From positions 186,001-250,000 of the forward strand of contig NHZP01000022.1 in assembly GCA_003313425.1 (NCBI GenBank): a stretch of DNA of 64,000 nt, written 5' to 3'. The stretch comes from Pseudopyrenochaeta lycopersici (taxonomy: Eukaryota; Ascomycota; Dothideomycetes; Pleosporales; Pseudopyrenochaetaceae). The notes under the pieces were generated by a model, which saw only the letters and a list, made by a program, of their open reading frames with translations, made no database searches and was not told the DNA's origin. Of this stretch, positions 12,787 to 23,678 are shown piece after piece; within the stretch, counting starts at the first letter, position 1; every line of letters starts with the position of its first letter. The position numbers were made by a program, and so were the translations under genes.

Positions 12787-15036
12787 TTAGTGGGACAACG
12801 GCCGCCTGGGTTCATCGTCCGCACTTCTTGCCCAGATTTCTAGCTCTTCCGGTGTTGGTTGCGACACAGCTGTACTGTCACTTTGAATGGTGGTGTCACT
12901 CAACCCTCTGGCGTGAGATGGTCGTCGTTCCTGTGTGGGGTGATTATCAGCTTCAGCATCTTCATGCATCGGCGCAGCTTCGACCTTGGTCAGTCCATCG
13001 GCATTTGCTGACTCTCTTGAATGATTTGGTGGTGGTAGTTCTTCGGCGCTAACGCTTCGTACTGCCTCCTCGTTGCCTGCTAATACTTCGTCGATGTTTG
13101 TTGACAGCGACGTGTCACTAGGTCCTCGACTATGCATCGGACTTTGTAAAGGACTGACAACGTCAAAATGCTGTCCTGACACCTGGTATTTCCCATCGTC
13201 ACCAGCAAGTTCGGCAATTGGTGTACCGGGCGTGTTCTGGCCTGAAGAATCTCGATCTCGTGTTGCACCGCGACGTCGTGGTTTGCTGGCGCCAAAATAG
13301 TCATAGCTGTCTCTTTCATTTGCGCTCTCCGGTGGTGGACTGTACAGTTCAACAGGTGGACTTTCTGGTGACATCTCGCTGATAGGAGGTATTGATTTAT
13401 GGTCATTGGTGTAGTAGCCGGCCGTGGGAGTCTTTGGTGAGTATAGAGTTTCGGAGCCTGTAAGCTCTGAGACACGACGATACTTAACCTCGTTGCCAGC
13501 AGCGACCGTGTCAATTTCAGAGGGCTTCTCATATTGTAAGAGAGCCTTCTTCTTCGAGTTTCGTCGTTTCTTCCACCAGAAGAAGGCAAAGACACCAGCG
13601 AGGACAAAAGCGAGCACGATACCAACGACGATTCCCGCGATCGCACCTGCCGGAAGCCCCGACTTTGTAGTTTCTATGCGGTCAAAACCGTTGGAGGTTT
13701 TGTTGAATATTGTGACAAGACTCTGGTCCGGCATGGGCTCCGAGAAATATGCCGGGGCAACGGTGAAATTGGAGCGTTCATAGTCGACAACGATATAGGA
13801 TTCTTGAAGAAAGGTACGGCCAAGGACGTAGATACCATTTCTCGATTTCTTGATAGGAAAGTATCGTACTGACTGATTAGTAATAGGGAAGCTGATGTAC
13901 TTTTCGAACGCTGCATATGAAAGCACTATACTAGTGAATTTATCACTATCTCGTGGGTCATCGCCGATCTTGAAAGACACTGTAGCGTTCTGGTTCGTGT
14001 TCCAATCATGTGCTGATGCATTGATAGTGTACAAATTTCGGCCTTCATCTAATGTCAGTCGAAACCTTTGTTGGAACTGATCGCAGATGTTGTCGGGCAG
14101 GATGAGGTAAGGGATGGTCGAGTCGATGACGGCTGAGAAGCCTTCTTGCGTGAAGGAGAATCGATTGGCTTCCACGTCTGGGTCCGGCTCATATAGTATT
14201 GACAGAACTCCTACGAGTAAAGTATTATTCTTCGTGCTAGGCATTGAGATCGAGGTCCCTTGAGATGTGAACAGCGACTTATCATAGCCTCCCAGGACTA
14301 GATTTCCCAATACTCCTTTCCCATTGTTTCCTATGTACATTCGGATTAGCTTCATAAATTCCAACCTCGTCGATCCATGGCAAGGGCAGTACCTGCGAAC
14401 TAGTGGAGACCAGTAGGGGGACTCACGATAAGAGGCGCCTGCGGTGTAACCGAATGAGGCACTCGAAATCTGATTTGCGCTCTTGTAGAAATTGTCCAGA
14501 AAGTTTGGCTTGGTCCCACCGGGGGGACCTACTTCACCAACTGCAAGTCCCAAAGTTCCCAAGAAAAAGTCTTTCAAATTGTGCTTGACAACGTATTGCT
14601 CCAATAAGATCGGACTCAGGTTAGAGCTCTCACCCAAACCAAGACTTTCCGAACCCCAAGTTCCTGTTGGTACCTCAGTTGAGTCAATTGTCAAGTCTTT
14701 GGTCCACCAGTATGGTAATGGGATGCTATAGATTCCCGCGTCCTTCCAAAAATTAGACTTCTCCAGCCCAAGGGGTTGCTTTCCGTTGGAATCCACAACT
14801 CCACGGCTCTTGGCGCAAGATGCATTGCACCACTCGGTTTGCTCAGGTAGCAGAGTTATTGGCGAGGATGTAGATATCAGGACCTTGAAGTTCTGGCCGT
14901 GTCCCTTGCCGTCATCCCCGAGGTTGATGAAAAAAGTTGACCACTGTCCATCATTGCCGTCGAATGATCCACTCGGGCTCAGAACGTATGGCTTTGGTGG
15001 CAGCGGAAGCGGATTCGCACGCTTCGCAAGAAACAT
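12787..15036 (-). CDS. Membrane-anchored pepsin-like (A1) protein lacking the first catalytic Asp
   Basis: The frame is open for 749 codons, but a 96-nt in-frame intron (14331-14426, GTGAGT...CATAG with a GCTAATC branch site) almost certainly interrupts it. Splicing joins GASYR to NNGKGVLG and gives 717 residues. The first half is an A1 aspartic-protease fold with Cys pairs and many N-glycosylation sequons. At the first active-site loop the sequence is VLISTSSPITLLP (near residue 55), so Ser replaces the first catalytic Asp of DTG. The second site keeps Asp (VIDST, about 273). A transmembrane helix (about 430-455) is followed by KKRR and a long Ser/Pro/Glu-rich cytoplasmic tail. The upstream in-frame stretch TLVILPPACGSS, after a possible splice acceptor, could be a signal peptide from an extra first exon, so the true N-terminus is unsettled. 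Protease activity is doubtful; a sensor or adhesion role is speculation. Confidence 0.82.
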   Translation of the reverse strand: MFLAKRANPLPLPPKPYVLSPSGSFDGNDGQWSTFFINLGDDGKGHGQNFKVLISTSSPITLLPEQTEWCNASCAKSRGVVDSNGKQPLGLEKSNFWKDAGIYSIPLPYWWTKDLTIDSTEVPTGTWGSESLGLGESSNLSPILLEQYVVKHNLKDFFLGTLGLAVGEVGPPGGTKPNFLDNFYKSANQISSASFGYTAGASYRESPYWSPLVRRYCPCHGSTRLEFMKLIRMYIGNNGKGVLGNLVLGGYDKSLFTSQGTSISMPSTKNNTLLVGVLSILYEPDPDVEANRFSFTQEGFSAVIDSTIPYLILPDNICDQFQQRFRLTLDEGRNLYTINASAHDWNTNQNATVSFKIGDDPRDSDKFTSIVLSYAAFEKYISFPITNQSVRYFPIKKSRNGIYVLGRTFLQESYIVVDYERSNFTVAPAYFSEPMPDQSLVTIFNKTSNGFDRIETTKSGLPAGAIAGIVVGIVLAFVLAGVFAFFWWKKRRNSKKKALLQYEKPSEIDTVAAGNEVKYRRVSELTGSETLYSPKTPTAGYYTNDHKSIPPISEMSPESPPVELYSPPPESANERDSYDYFGASKPRRRGATRDRDSSGQNTPGTPIAELAGDDGKYQVSGQHFDVVSPLQSPMHSRGPSDTSLSTNIDEVLAGNEEAVRSVSAEELPPPNHSRESANADGLTKVEAAPMHEDAEADNHPTQERRPSHARGLSDTTIQSDSTAVSQPTPEELEIWARSADDEPRRPLSH

Positions 15037-16895
15037 TGTAGAGATTTGAGCATGATGGGAAGAGGAAGAACCGCAGGCCGGCGGGAGAATAACAAGGGTC
15101 TAGAGACAAGAAGAGGCGTAATTCGTAAGACAAACTAACGTCGTGTTGGCTGTCTCGAATGATTAGCAACAGCCTTGCCGGCACGTCAGCTGCAGCCGGT
15201 GGGTGGGAAGCGTGTGGGGTTCCACAGCCTCGCAGGGCAAGACCCTCAGCGTTCACAAGAAAGCACACGCAATTTTGCTCAAGTCAATTGCTCGGGACGG
15301 GTGAAGGGGGCCTCGAGCAGCCATACCGAAGGGGTGTATCACGCCCAGCTGCATTTTCTTCATCCGTGCCACAGGCGGGGTAGGTAAGATATTCTAAGGA
15401 CACCCTAATTGTGTACCACATGCAGAGAGGTAGGAACGCCACTGGGTGGGTGTAACCGGTGAATGTGTGCAAGCCAGTACAGGGGCTTGCCATTGGGGGA
15501 GAATTGGTGGGGCGATTGCGAGAGCAGGGTCTCTGGTGTCTAAACTTGAGCCGCCTGTTGAGGATGGCCGCAGAAAGGCTGCAGCCCAGCAAGGTGGCTG
15601 AAATGCAAAGTGAGAGATTCGCCGCCAGGGCCGCGGAAGGCGTGGTGTCGTATCTCCATACAGAGTCAGGGCCGTCTTACTCAGTGCAGGGCAACGGCCC
15701 AATGGCGCCACCTTCCGCCCCACTCTTTCGCTATGCGCGCATCGACGCCAGTTCTCACGTGCAGCCATTCACCACTTTCTGCTTGATTGCACTCGGCCGG
15801 TGGATCCTATACCCCACGACCACGTCGCTATAGCTGATGTAACCACACCCAGAACCAGCCGGTTCCGCGCACAGCCATCGTCTTCATCGCGAGCGGGCTT
15901 GCAGCCACAGCCTGCTGGGTGCTCAGCTCCAGCCAAGAGCATACTTCCTATATCACTCGTTCGCTATGGTTGTTGGACTCTTGAACACTACGCAGAGGTG
16001 CCGACGTCCACCAGGATCATACCTGGCGCCAACGTGCATCACTGGCGAGGACAGGCTGCAGATCTAATCCATTGGAGGAAGCCTGCTAGCTACATGCGGC
16101 CCTGTGTTATCAATGTCAGCAATCGCCATGGGTGGCTTTTACCACTTGTTTCTAGGCCATCGCACTGGACAATTTTCATCGAGTCTTGCACCTGTCCGAC
16201 CGTGCCTGACCAAAGGAGCCGAGTGCTACGCCGTATCTTGCACCCATTCCGAGCCTCTTGGTCATACGCTTTGCCTTCTTGCGCCATTCGCTCCCTGGTT
16301 TTCGTGGCTGTCTCCCACCATTTGCTTCTGCTGGCCATGCCTTTGCTCCAGAGAAGCCTAGTCAGGCCGAATCGCCAGTGGCCCTTCTACTGGGCCCTGA
16401 CTGAGCAATTGTCGAACGGCAGATGGCCGTGTTTCTCCCTGCCTTATACTTGCATATTATCCACTCGCTCCACTGTGTTTACTATCCTGGTAAAGGTGAG
16501 TATCGGAAAAGCTTGAGTGAGCCCAGCCCCGCCAGCTCAATACATACTACCATGATCTGCAAGCTGCTCGCTAGTTTTGCCATTGCCTTATAGTCTCCTG
16601 TTGCTGCCGGCCTGCCTGTTATCCTCCATCGAGCTTCAATCGCCAGTCCATCGTTCTTCGCAAGGTATGTGCTATTCGCCTGACGGTTGAACTTACACTC
16701 TTGACTTCTCCAACTCGCCACGTCCGTGTAACATGCGTCCCGGTTTGTTGCACTCTTGTCTGTCCAGAAAAGCCATGTGTTTCAGCTAGCAGAGCTCTCT
16801 ATAGCTTCGCATTTCCGTCACGTGCATGTCTAACTTACCCAGCTCCAGGCCGCGTGCCACTCGTTCGGCCGGCATAGCAGTCGACCGCCCCCATA
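15037..16895. promoter_or_regulatory. Long divergent upstream region
   Basis: About 1.9 kb between the aspartic-protease-like gene (minus) and the GPI mucin gene (plus), GC-richer and pyrimidine-rich towards 16.4-16.9 kb. A 238-codon open frame (15800-16516) has no family features and is probably chance or leader sequence. The region probably holds both promoters and a long mucin 5' UTR. Confidence 0.5.
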
Positions 16896-19800
16896 ATGCG
16901 CGGTCATTGGCCCCTGCTGGTGGCAATTGCCAGTGTAGCTCTCGCTCAAAACAATGATACTGTTCTGGCCTTGAATCAGCGGCCCAAGCCCTCAACATCA
17001 GCCAAACAATCAGAGATTACGCCCACACCAGCCCCAGAAAATTCAACCGACGACAAGAAGGGTGGAGGCGGCGGTGGCAAGGGCGACGATAAAACATGCA
17101 AGAAAGAGACGACTACGACAACCAAATGGTACCCTGGACCCACAATCACAGAGACGTGCACAACCACCATCTTCAAACCAACAACAATCACAGATTGGGA
17201 GACCTTGACTTCCACAACAACATGTACCGAGACTCTCACATTGCATGACACGATTACGTTATGGAATACAACGACTCTGTTCTCTACTAAAGTACGTGTT
17301 ATTGTAAACCATTATAATAGTTTCGCGATCTCCAGCCAAAGGCGTATCGAACGTCGAAGATGTTCAGGAGAGTATCACCTGAAGTGAGACCGGCGCTGAT
17401 TTTTTGTAGACGGATACAACCACTGTAACAGATGTTAAAAACTCGACAACCACCGAAACAACCACCGAAACAACCACAGATACCAAGGTATTTCATGTTT
17501 CCTCACACAATATAGTTCGCGCTGATTTCGTAGACCGATACGTCGACAGTCACGGAAGTCAAAAACTCAACTCTTACAGAGACGACAACGGAAACGAAGG
17601 TATATTCTAGAACACACATGATTAGGGCCAATACTCACTTCTGTAGACCGATACCTCCACTGTCACGGAAGTTAAAAACTCGACACTTACCGAAAAGACA
17701 ACAGAAACAAAGGTATGTTCAAATGACCACCTTAGAAGGCCAATGCTTACTTACGCAGACCGATACGCAAACAATAACTGAGCCAGGAGTCAATATTACG
17801 TCGGTACGTCTCCGCTTAATGGCACGCTTACCAAGCTTTAAACTTACAGATTAACCAGACTACGACAAGTACCACCACAATTGAGACACCTGGTCCTACG
17901 GTGACCGTGAATAATACAATAACGGAACGCACAACTTCAGTGAGTTTTCTACGCTCCAAGGGCGAGCTTCCGCTAATAGAAGCAGACTTACACAGTAACG
18001 GCCATATCAGTAAGTCCTCTTTTGCTACATTTCACCTTGCTCCGGCCTTCAGTTGGCCCGACTTCGAGTTCCACAATTGGATTACTTGGTGGTCAAGCTA
18101 TGCCAATCTTCAAAGCAGCTCATCCCGATGCTCTTGTATGTATAGCCAACTAACAAACTCATAGCTTGTGCCCACGACTGCCATCAGTCTCGTGCCCACA
18201 ACTGCCATCAGTCTTGTGCCTACAACTGCTATCAGCCTTGTGCCCACAACAGAAGTGACAACTTTTAGAACGACAGATATTTCTATCGTCATTAGCGTCA
18301 CGACAACGACAATTACTTCGGTATGTAAAGCCTCACCAATAATTGGGCTTAAAACGCTTCGAAGTGTTTCCGGACCTTAACCACTTTTGAGCGCAATACT
18401 GAGTTTTACTTAGGTTATAACCTCAACCACAACATCATACATCCCAGTTACTGTAACATGTAAGGCAGTCCTGAAGTCTCCTTTTATACAGAGCTGATCC
18501 CGTGTAGTGTCGGGAACCACCGTAACGACCACTTCCACTGTAACATCTGAGATTCTTCGGACGACAACACTGTTTGAGACGATCACCGTCACGCAACCAG
18601 TCCCAGTCTCCGTTCCAGGTCCCACACAGACTTTGGAGAGAACTGTCGACCGCACAATTGACCGCACAATCTCCGTGCCAGGTCCGACCGTTGACCGCAC
18701 CCAGACCTTGGATCGTACTATCATAAGCCTAATTCCAACGACTGCAATTTCTCTTGTGCCGACCACGCAGATAGTGCTAACTACCGAAACGATCAACCAA
18801 ACCATTACTCAAATTTCAACCAGCATTAGCACGCAATTGAGTACAGTCACATTGCCGGTAGAAACGAGTGTGACGACGATTACTCTGCCTGGCACTACCG
18901 TTGTTTCGACTACTACGTTGCCCGCAATAACAACAGTATCCACAATTTTCATCACGCAATCATTCACCACGACCCAAATAGTACCAACCACTGTTATCCA
19001 GACTGTAGCGCCAAGCTTAAGTCCGACTCCTCCTGCACCAATCTCCTGCACAAGCGATTGTCAGATTGATGTAACTGCCACAAGGCTTGTTTATCCTGGT
19101 GAAGTCATCGTCAGCACCACATACTTGCCCGTCGTTACTCTGGACATCTACACCGATGCTAATGGAAACGATGTTAGCTCTTCTCTGTATACTGTCGAAT
19201 TACCACCACCAACTCAAACAATCACTTGGGAGTTTGAGGGCGTGCCCCTTACTTGGCCAACGACCTATGCTGCTTATGCTACGTTTAGTCACATCTCAGC
19301 CGAGACAGTCGGATCCGAATGCGTTAAGGAGACACTTAGTCTAGCGTTGCCGTCACCCACGGACTACGCGCCGCTTATTGTCATCGAAAGCGAGATTCCA
19401 AACCCGGCATATGTGGCTCCCACGGTTGTGTCATATCTCAACACCTTGCCCACTGTGCTCGCACAGCTTGGTCGGCCCATCGGAGAGGACGCTTGCGACC
19501 CTATTGTTGGCTCTACTGCAGAACCTGATACAGCAACTCTTGGATCGACCACCTATGTTGCGACACAAGCGGCGGCCGGCGCTACCGTAATTAATCGTGT
19601 CGCTGCGTTTGCCGTTTCGGCACCTCCACCTGCTACAAGCGTTGCCCAGCCAAGCTCACCACCACCTCCACCACCCGGCTCCAGTAATCCTCCCCCTCCC
19701 CCTCCGTCGTCTAGTGCTATCCCAGCACCCAGCAATACACCTTCTGTGCCAACAAGTATCGCGCCTCCTTCGAGCAGCCTTGCTGATTCGTCTGAAGGTC

Positions 19801-19967
19801 CACCTCCGCCTTCATCGTCGCGATTGACCACGAGCTCCAACGGGACAGCTACTGCTCCTCGCCCAAGCTCGAGCTTCTCTGAATTCACAGGAGCAGCGGT
19901 ACTTCCTACGGGGCATATTGCAGGCTTGCTCATTGGTGCCGCAGGTCTTGGCCTAGGGCTTTTCTAA
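16896..19967 (+). CDS. Thr-rich GPI-anchored cell-wall mucin with many micro-exons
   Basis: My model has ten exons: 16896-17291, 17410-17487, 17534-17599, 17647-17712, 17759-17803, 17850-17939, 17986-18009, 18165-18320, 18414-18459, 18508-19967. They total 2427 nt and about 808 residues. A signal peptide (MRGHWPLLVAIASVALA) precedes a Gly/Lys-rich linker and a Thr-dominated region with TxTxT(E/D)-type repeats, VDRT/LDRT repeats and four LVPTTAIS-like units. A folded domain (about 18990-19600, with CTSDC and VGSEC Cys pairs) follows, then Pro6-Ser stretches. The C-terminus ends in a hydrophobic tail (HIAGLLIGAAGLGLGLF) with small residues upstream, a typical GPI signal. Such proteins are heavily O-mannosylated and covalently attached to wall glucan. 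Exons 7-9 are the least certain; a further micro-exon may lie in 18053-18090. Confidence 0.8.
17410..17849 (+). repeat. Tandem exon+intron duplication units inside the mucin gene
   Basis: Consecutive exons begin with A-C-C/G-G-A-T-A (TDT) and encode TDTxTVTxVKNSTxTE... modules of 26, 22, 22 and 15 codons. All are phase 0 and are separated by introns of 46, 47, 46 and 46 nt. The introns also resemble one another: the ends of introns 1 and 2 share CGCTGATTT...GTAG, and introns 3 and 4 share GGCCAAT followed by CTTACTT or similar. The repeat unit is therefore exon plus intron, about 112 nt. Confidence 0.85.
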
Positions 19968-21750
19968 CCTTCTATTGCGGTTTAGATTATAATAGTCATG
20001 TTTGATGTTTAATGTAGTAATGCTAGGAAAAGATACATTTGTCTACGGACAGCGCCAGGATATAATGACAGGAATTATGGACGACCAAGCGTTGGATGTA
20101 ATGCTAAGTCACTCTTTGATATTGTTGTTCTGCGCATGCTTTGTGAATGCCATAGTTACTACGCCTATAATCAACTGAGGCTCAATATGCGTAACTAGCC
20201 AACCGGGCGGACCTCATCCTGTGTTACAAGTAATTGGTTCAACCCTGATCCAGAATGCTGGCATCAGGCACTACCATTAGCTCTGATTCTTCGACCACAT
20301 CGACAACTTTCTTGTTACTATTCCCTTGGAACTAGCGGAAACCTGCATACAGCACCCACTTGGCTCCCGCCAACTTACCACAGAACCTTAATCAAGCCCT
20401 ACGCCAACCACTCATTGTACACTCCCCACTCAACTTTCCTGCACTCAATGTCGAAAGCCACACCTACGCCCCCATGCAAGCCTATGTGGAAAGTTCGACG
20501 TACAAGCAAGCTTTCAGTTCAGCTCAGGTTGTGAGCGCCACGTCGTTGGACGCCCGCAACGCCACACGATCGGCACGGTTACCCGCACCCCGCTTTCGGG
20601 TCCCGTCTGGTGGCCCGCGGACCGTATTAGGAGTGAGATCTTGGGGTGATATCGATTTAGTGTTCGCTTGCGGCCCGCGCCAGCTCGCCGCATCTAGTTG
20701 CTAGAGGCGAGGATGCATGAGGCTAACGATGGGCGGATTGAGGTCATGACTGTGCAGGAGAGTAGGTGTTTGAATTGAGAGACGTCAGGCTGGAGATGTG
20801 CTGATTGGCAAGGTGTGTGTGACAAGGAAGAGAGAAGTGGTACTGGTGGTTGAAATTAATTTGAACTCAGGAACCACTGTAGCCACTCGTATTTGCTACG
20901 GTGAATGTCACATACTCAAGAGAAGGTTTCGAGATTACAAGTCAATCCTACTCGAAATGCCGAAAGACTGTGACGCCATCCAGCAAAGACTAAGATCGAC
21001 AATTGATGGTAGACTCTCGCAAAGCCTTCCCAGCCAATCCATCCGTGCATAACCGCCTTCAGGTTGCGTTTTGAAAGTGCCATGGAGCAATCACGTTGCA
21101 GGACGAATCTATCTCGAGTCATCTAAACCGGGCAGTGCAATTCTTGGAGGTCCTTGGCTCAAAGCCCAAGAGAGGAGGTTGCACACAGATCGACATGACC
21201 CTCGCCTCTTTGCAGGATGATCTCAAGGATACATGGCGGAGTGGGGGTGGCATAGTGGAAGAGAGATATGAAGGTAGCATAAACAAAGGTTACATGGCAA
21301 TCTTAGCCGGTGATTGCTTTCATCATCGCAATTGCTAATTCTGCATGTTTTGTTTGGTAGGGACGACAGTGGATTTTTGAGGCCCCCCGTCCGAGGCGAA
21401 TGGATCGTGGGAATGTTTGCCCGCGGAGGCTTCATGCGACCCAAGTATGTATCATGCGAGGAAGTATTGACTCGAGGCAGGTCCTTGCAGTAGCTCGAAT
21501 CCAGCAGGAAGGCTCGTAGGATTCTACGTTGCGACTTGGACTGCGTTGTACGGTCTGACAGATATGGGATGGCTGGTATGGCGAGAGCTTGACAAAGACT
21601 GGGAATCAGATGATCGGACATGTGTTGAACGATTTGAGACTCTGGATTTTATTTCCATGGGTAAATGTTATACAAATCTGTACATACATGCCCGTTACAT
21701 GGGATCTAAGTCGTCACTTCCGAAAGATCGCGCAACATCCACAAACCGGC
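19968..21750. other. Intergenic stretch, no gene seen
   Basis: About 1.8 kb between the convergent mucin and HIBCH genes. Several short frames overlap on both strands with no family motif. No transposon signature was recognised. Confidence 0.5.
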
Positions 21751-23266
21751 TTACGACTTATACCTGTCGAGAACCTCGGCGACCTTTTCACGCACGCCCT
21801 GCTTCCCTTGATATTTTTCTAGTAGATTACTCACGACTTCCTCGACCTTGTTCCCACTTGCCTGCTTGAGAATCTCTCCCTCGGTTGGTAACCCAATCCA
21901 GGCGTGCGGGTACTCCTTGTAGTCCGCTTCGCTGATCAAGGGAAGTGGGCCTTCTTTGTTAGACGCAAAGAAGGCATCAACGTCTTGCTTCTTGACATCT
22001 TGAAGAGTGTTGGGCGACCAATTTGGGCGCTCTTTCTTGCGTTCGATAAGACGTGCTGTCACACCCTCGACAAAGTCGGGATGTGCCATGAAATGTGAGG
22101 CAATGTCGTATTCGCGCTGGAACGTTTGCGCAATGGACCATTGTCGACCGACGCGCATCTGTTGGAGGGTAACGGCCACAGAGATAGGGGAGCGCTCATT
22201 GATAGTTTTGATGGTCTTCTCTGCCCACTTCTGCAGTTCGGGTGTCTTGGCTTCTTTCTGGACCTGCTCAAGCGACTGGATGATGGCTTTGATGCTCGGC
22301 TGATCGACATGAAAGACGCTATCGATTGTCTTACGGAGCTCGCCAGAAATGGCAGGCTTGTCTGCAGGTAGGCCTGTACTGAACTCCTCGATAGTGGCAT
22401 TGATAATCTTGAAGCGGTCGTTTAGGGACATGTAGTCGGGAAACTGAAGCTCTGCAAGGCGCGACTCCAGCTGCTGGAGGGTAGAAGAGTGGATGTAGTG
22501 CGTTGCTACGCCATGGTAAAATGCGTCGACGCCCTTGACTTGCTCTGATGTGAGGGCAAGGTATGTCCCCAGTGATCCCTCCATGCGCGGGAGGAAGAAG
22601 GAGGCGCCCACGTCAGGGAAGAAACCGATGGTGGTTTCTGGCATAGCGAAAAGCGTGTTCTCGGTGGCAATCCTGAAGGGTGCATGAATGGACAGGCCGA
22701 CTCCTCCACCCATGGTGATACCATCCATGAAAGCAACGTAGGGCTTTGTGTATGTCGCAATGAGGTGGTCCAACTTGTATTCGAGGCCAAAGTAATCCGA
22801 GCTCCTCTGTTGACCTTGACGCCCCTCCTTATTCCACTTTGCCAGCTCTGCAACGTCTCCCCCCGCGCACAAAGCTCGACCGGCGCCCTTGATGATGACT
22901 ACGCCCGCCAGCTCTGAGTTTGCCCACTCCTGCAATCTGGGGATAATTTTGCGGGCCATGGAGCCATTGAGCGAGTTGAGCTTCTTGGGCCGATTGAGCT
23001 CGATGCTGCGCACGCCGTAGTTGTTGGTGAAGATGACATCGTCGGGATCGTCGGTTTCTTGCGCTTTGAGGAGGTCTGCTGTTGGAGTAGCATACTGTAC
23101 AGCGTTAGGTCTTGACCAGAAGTGGGCGTGGTAGAGACGGTGGTACCTTGCGTGTTCCGCTCACCCACGCAGGGTTTGTGATCTTTGCGCGTAGAGGCAT
23201 GTTGTTTGCTGTAGTTGACCGCGAGGCCCAGCTCAGCGGCGCTCTTGAGAATGTGCGGAGAGACAT
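21751..23266 (-). CDS. EHD3: Mitochondrial 3-hydroxyisobutyryl-CoA hydrolase
   Basis: Two exons (23147-23266 and 21751-23094) with a 52-nt intron (GTACCA...GTACAG, CTAAC branch) encode 487 residues. The first 40 residues (MSLRTFSRAPLSWASRSTT...) form an Arg/Ser-rich mitochondrial presequence, which is why I chose the start at 23266 over the in-frame ATG at 23200. The crotonase core follows: SIELNRPKKLNSL, the oxyanion-hole CAGGDV segment, the MGGGVGLS loop near residue 169, and MPETTIGFFPDVG with the conserved Glu (about 193) and Asp (about 201) of HIBCH enzymes. The C-terminal half is the HIBCH-specific extension. The enzyme releases 3-hydroxyisobutyrate from its CoA thioester in valine breakdown. 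Confidence 0.93.
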
Positions 23267-23678
23267 GTGTGGTTTACTGGGGGGTGCGCGACAGATGATG
23301 CAACTTTTGTCGCTCCGCCGATTGGAACCTCGGGTATCCGCGCTGTGAAGTCTAGACGGCTGTCAGATGCCAAAGCGGCCAATTGACCGTAATTAAGAAG
23401 ACTGTAAAGAATGAAAGTAGTCTGAACAAGCCAGAGAGGATTATGAGGTCACTCGGGAAACTTTTACCGCACTGTACCACATGGCAAAGCTCCAAGCTCC
23501 GTGGTCAAGCTCGGGCAGGGCTCTCACATGATTGGGCGAATCTTCACGTAAGCCGACTCGCGCTAAGAAAATGATTTGAGCCTCCTCGCCCTCGAACGAC
23601 ATCACCATATCCGTCAATTGTGCCTCCAGTTATTTCTTCTTGCCTTATTACCGGAGTTGTTCGCTCGCTAATATCGCA
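23267..23678. promoter_or_regulatory. Divergent promoter between two mitochondrial-protein genes
   Basis: About 410 bp separate the start codons of the HIBCH and EF-Tu genes. The part next to EF-Tu (23580-23640) is pyrimidine-rich, common before highly expressed fungal genes. Shared control of these nuclear genes for mitochondrial proteins is plausible but not shown. Confidence 0.5.

Noticed and set aside
14331..14426. Coding insert in the aspartic-protease-like protein
   Set aside because: Although in frame, it has GTGAGT, a GCTAATC branch site and CATAG, and removing it restores a normal A1-family segment; treated as an intron.
15800..16516. 238-codon plus-strand open frame
   Set aside because: No family motif, biased Pro/Ser/Arg/Trp content, overlapped by antisense frames and located in the mucin promoter/leader.
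19968..21750. Possible genes at 20360-20704 and 21546-21869
   Set aside because: The first has no ATG start, neither shows family motifs, and the second runs into the antisense of the HIBCH 3' end.
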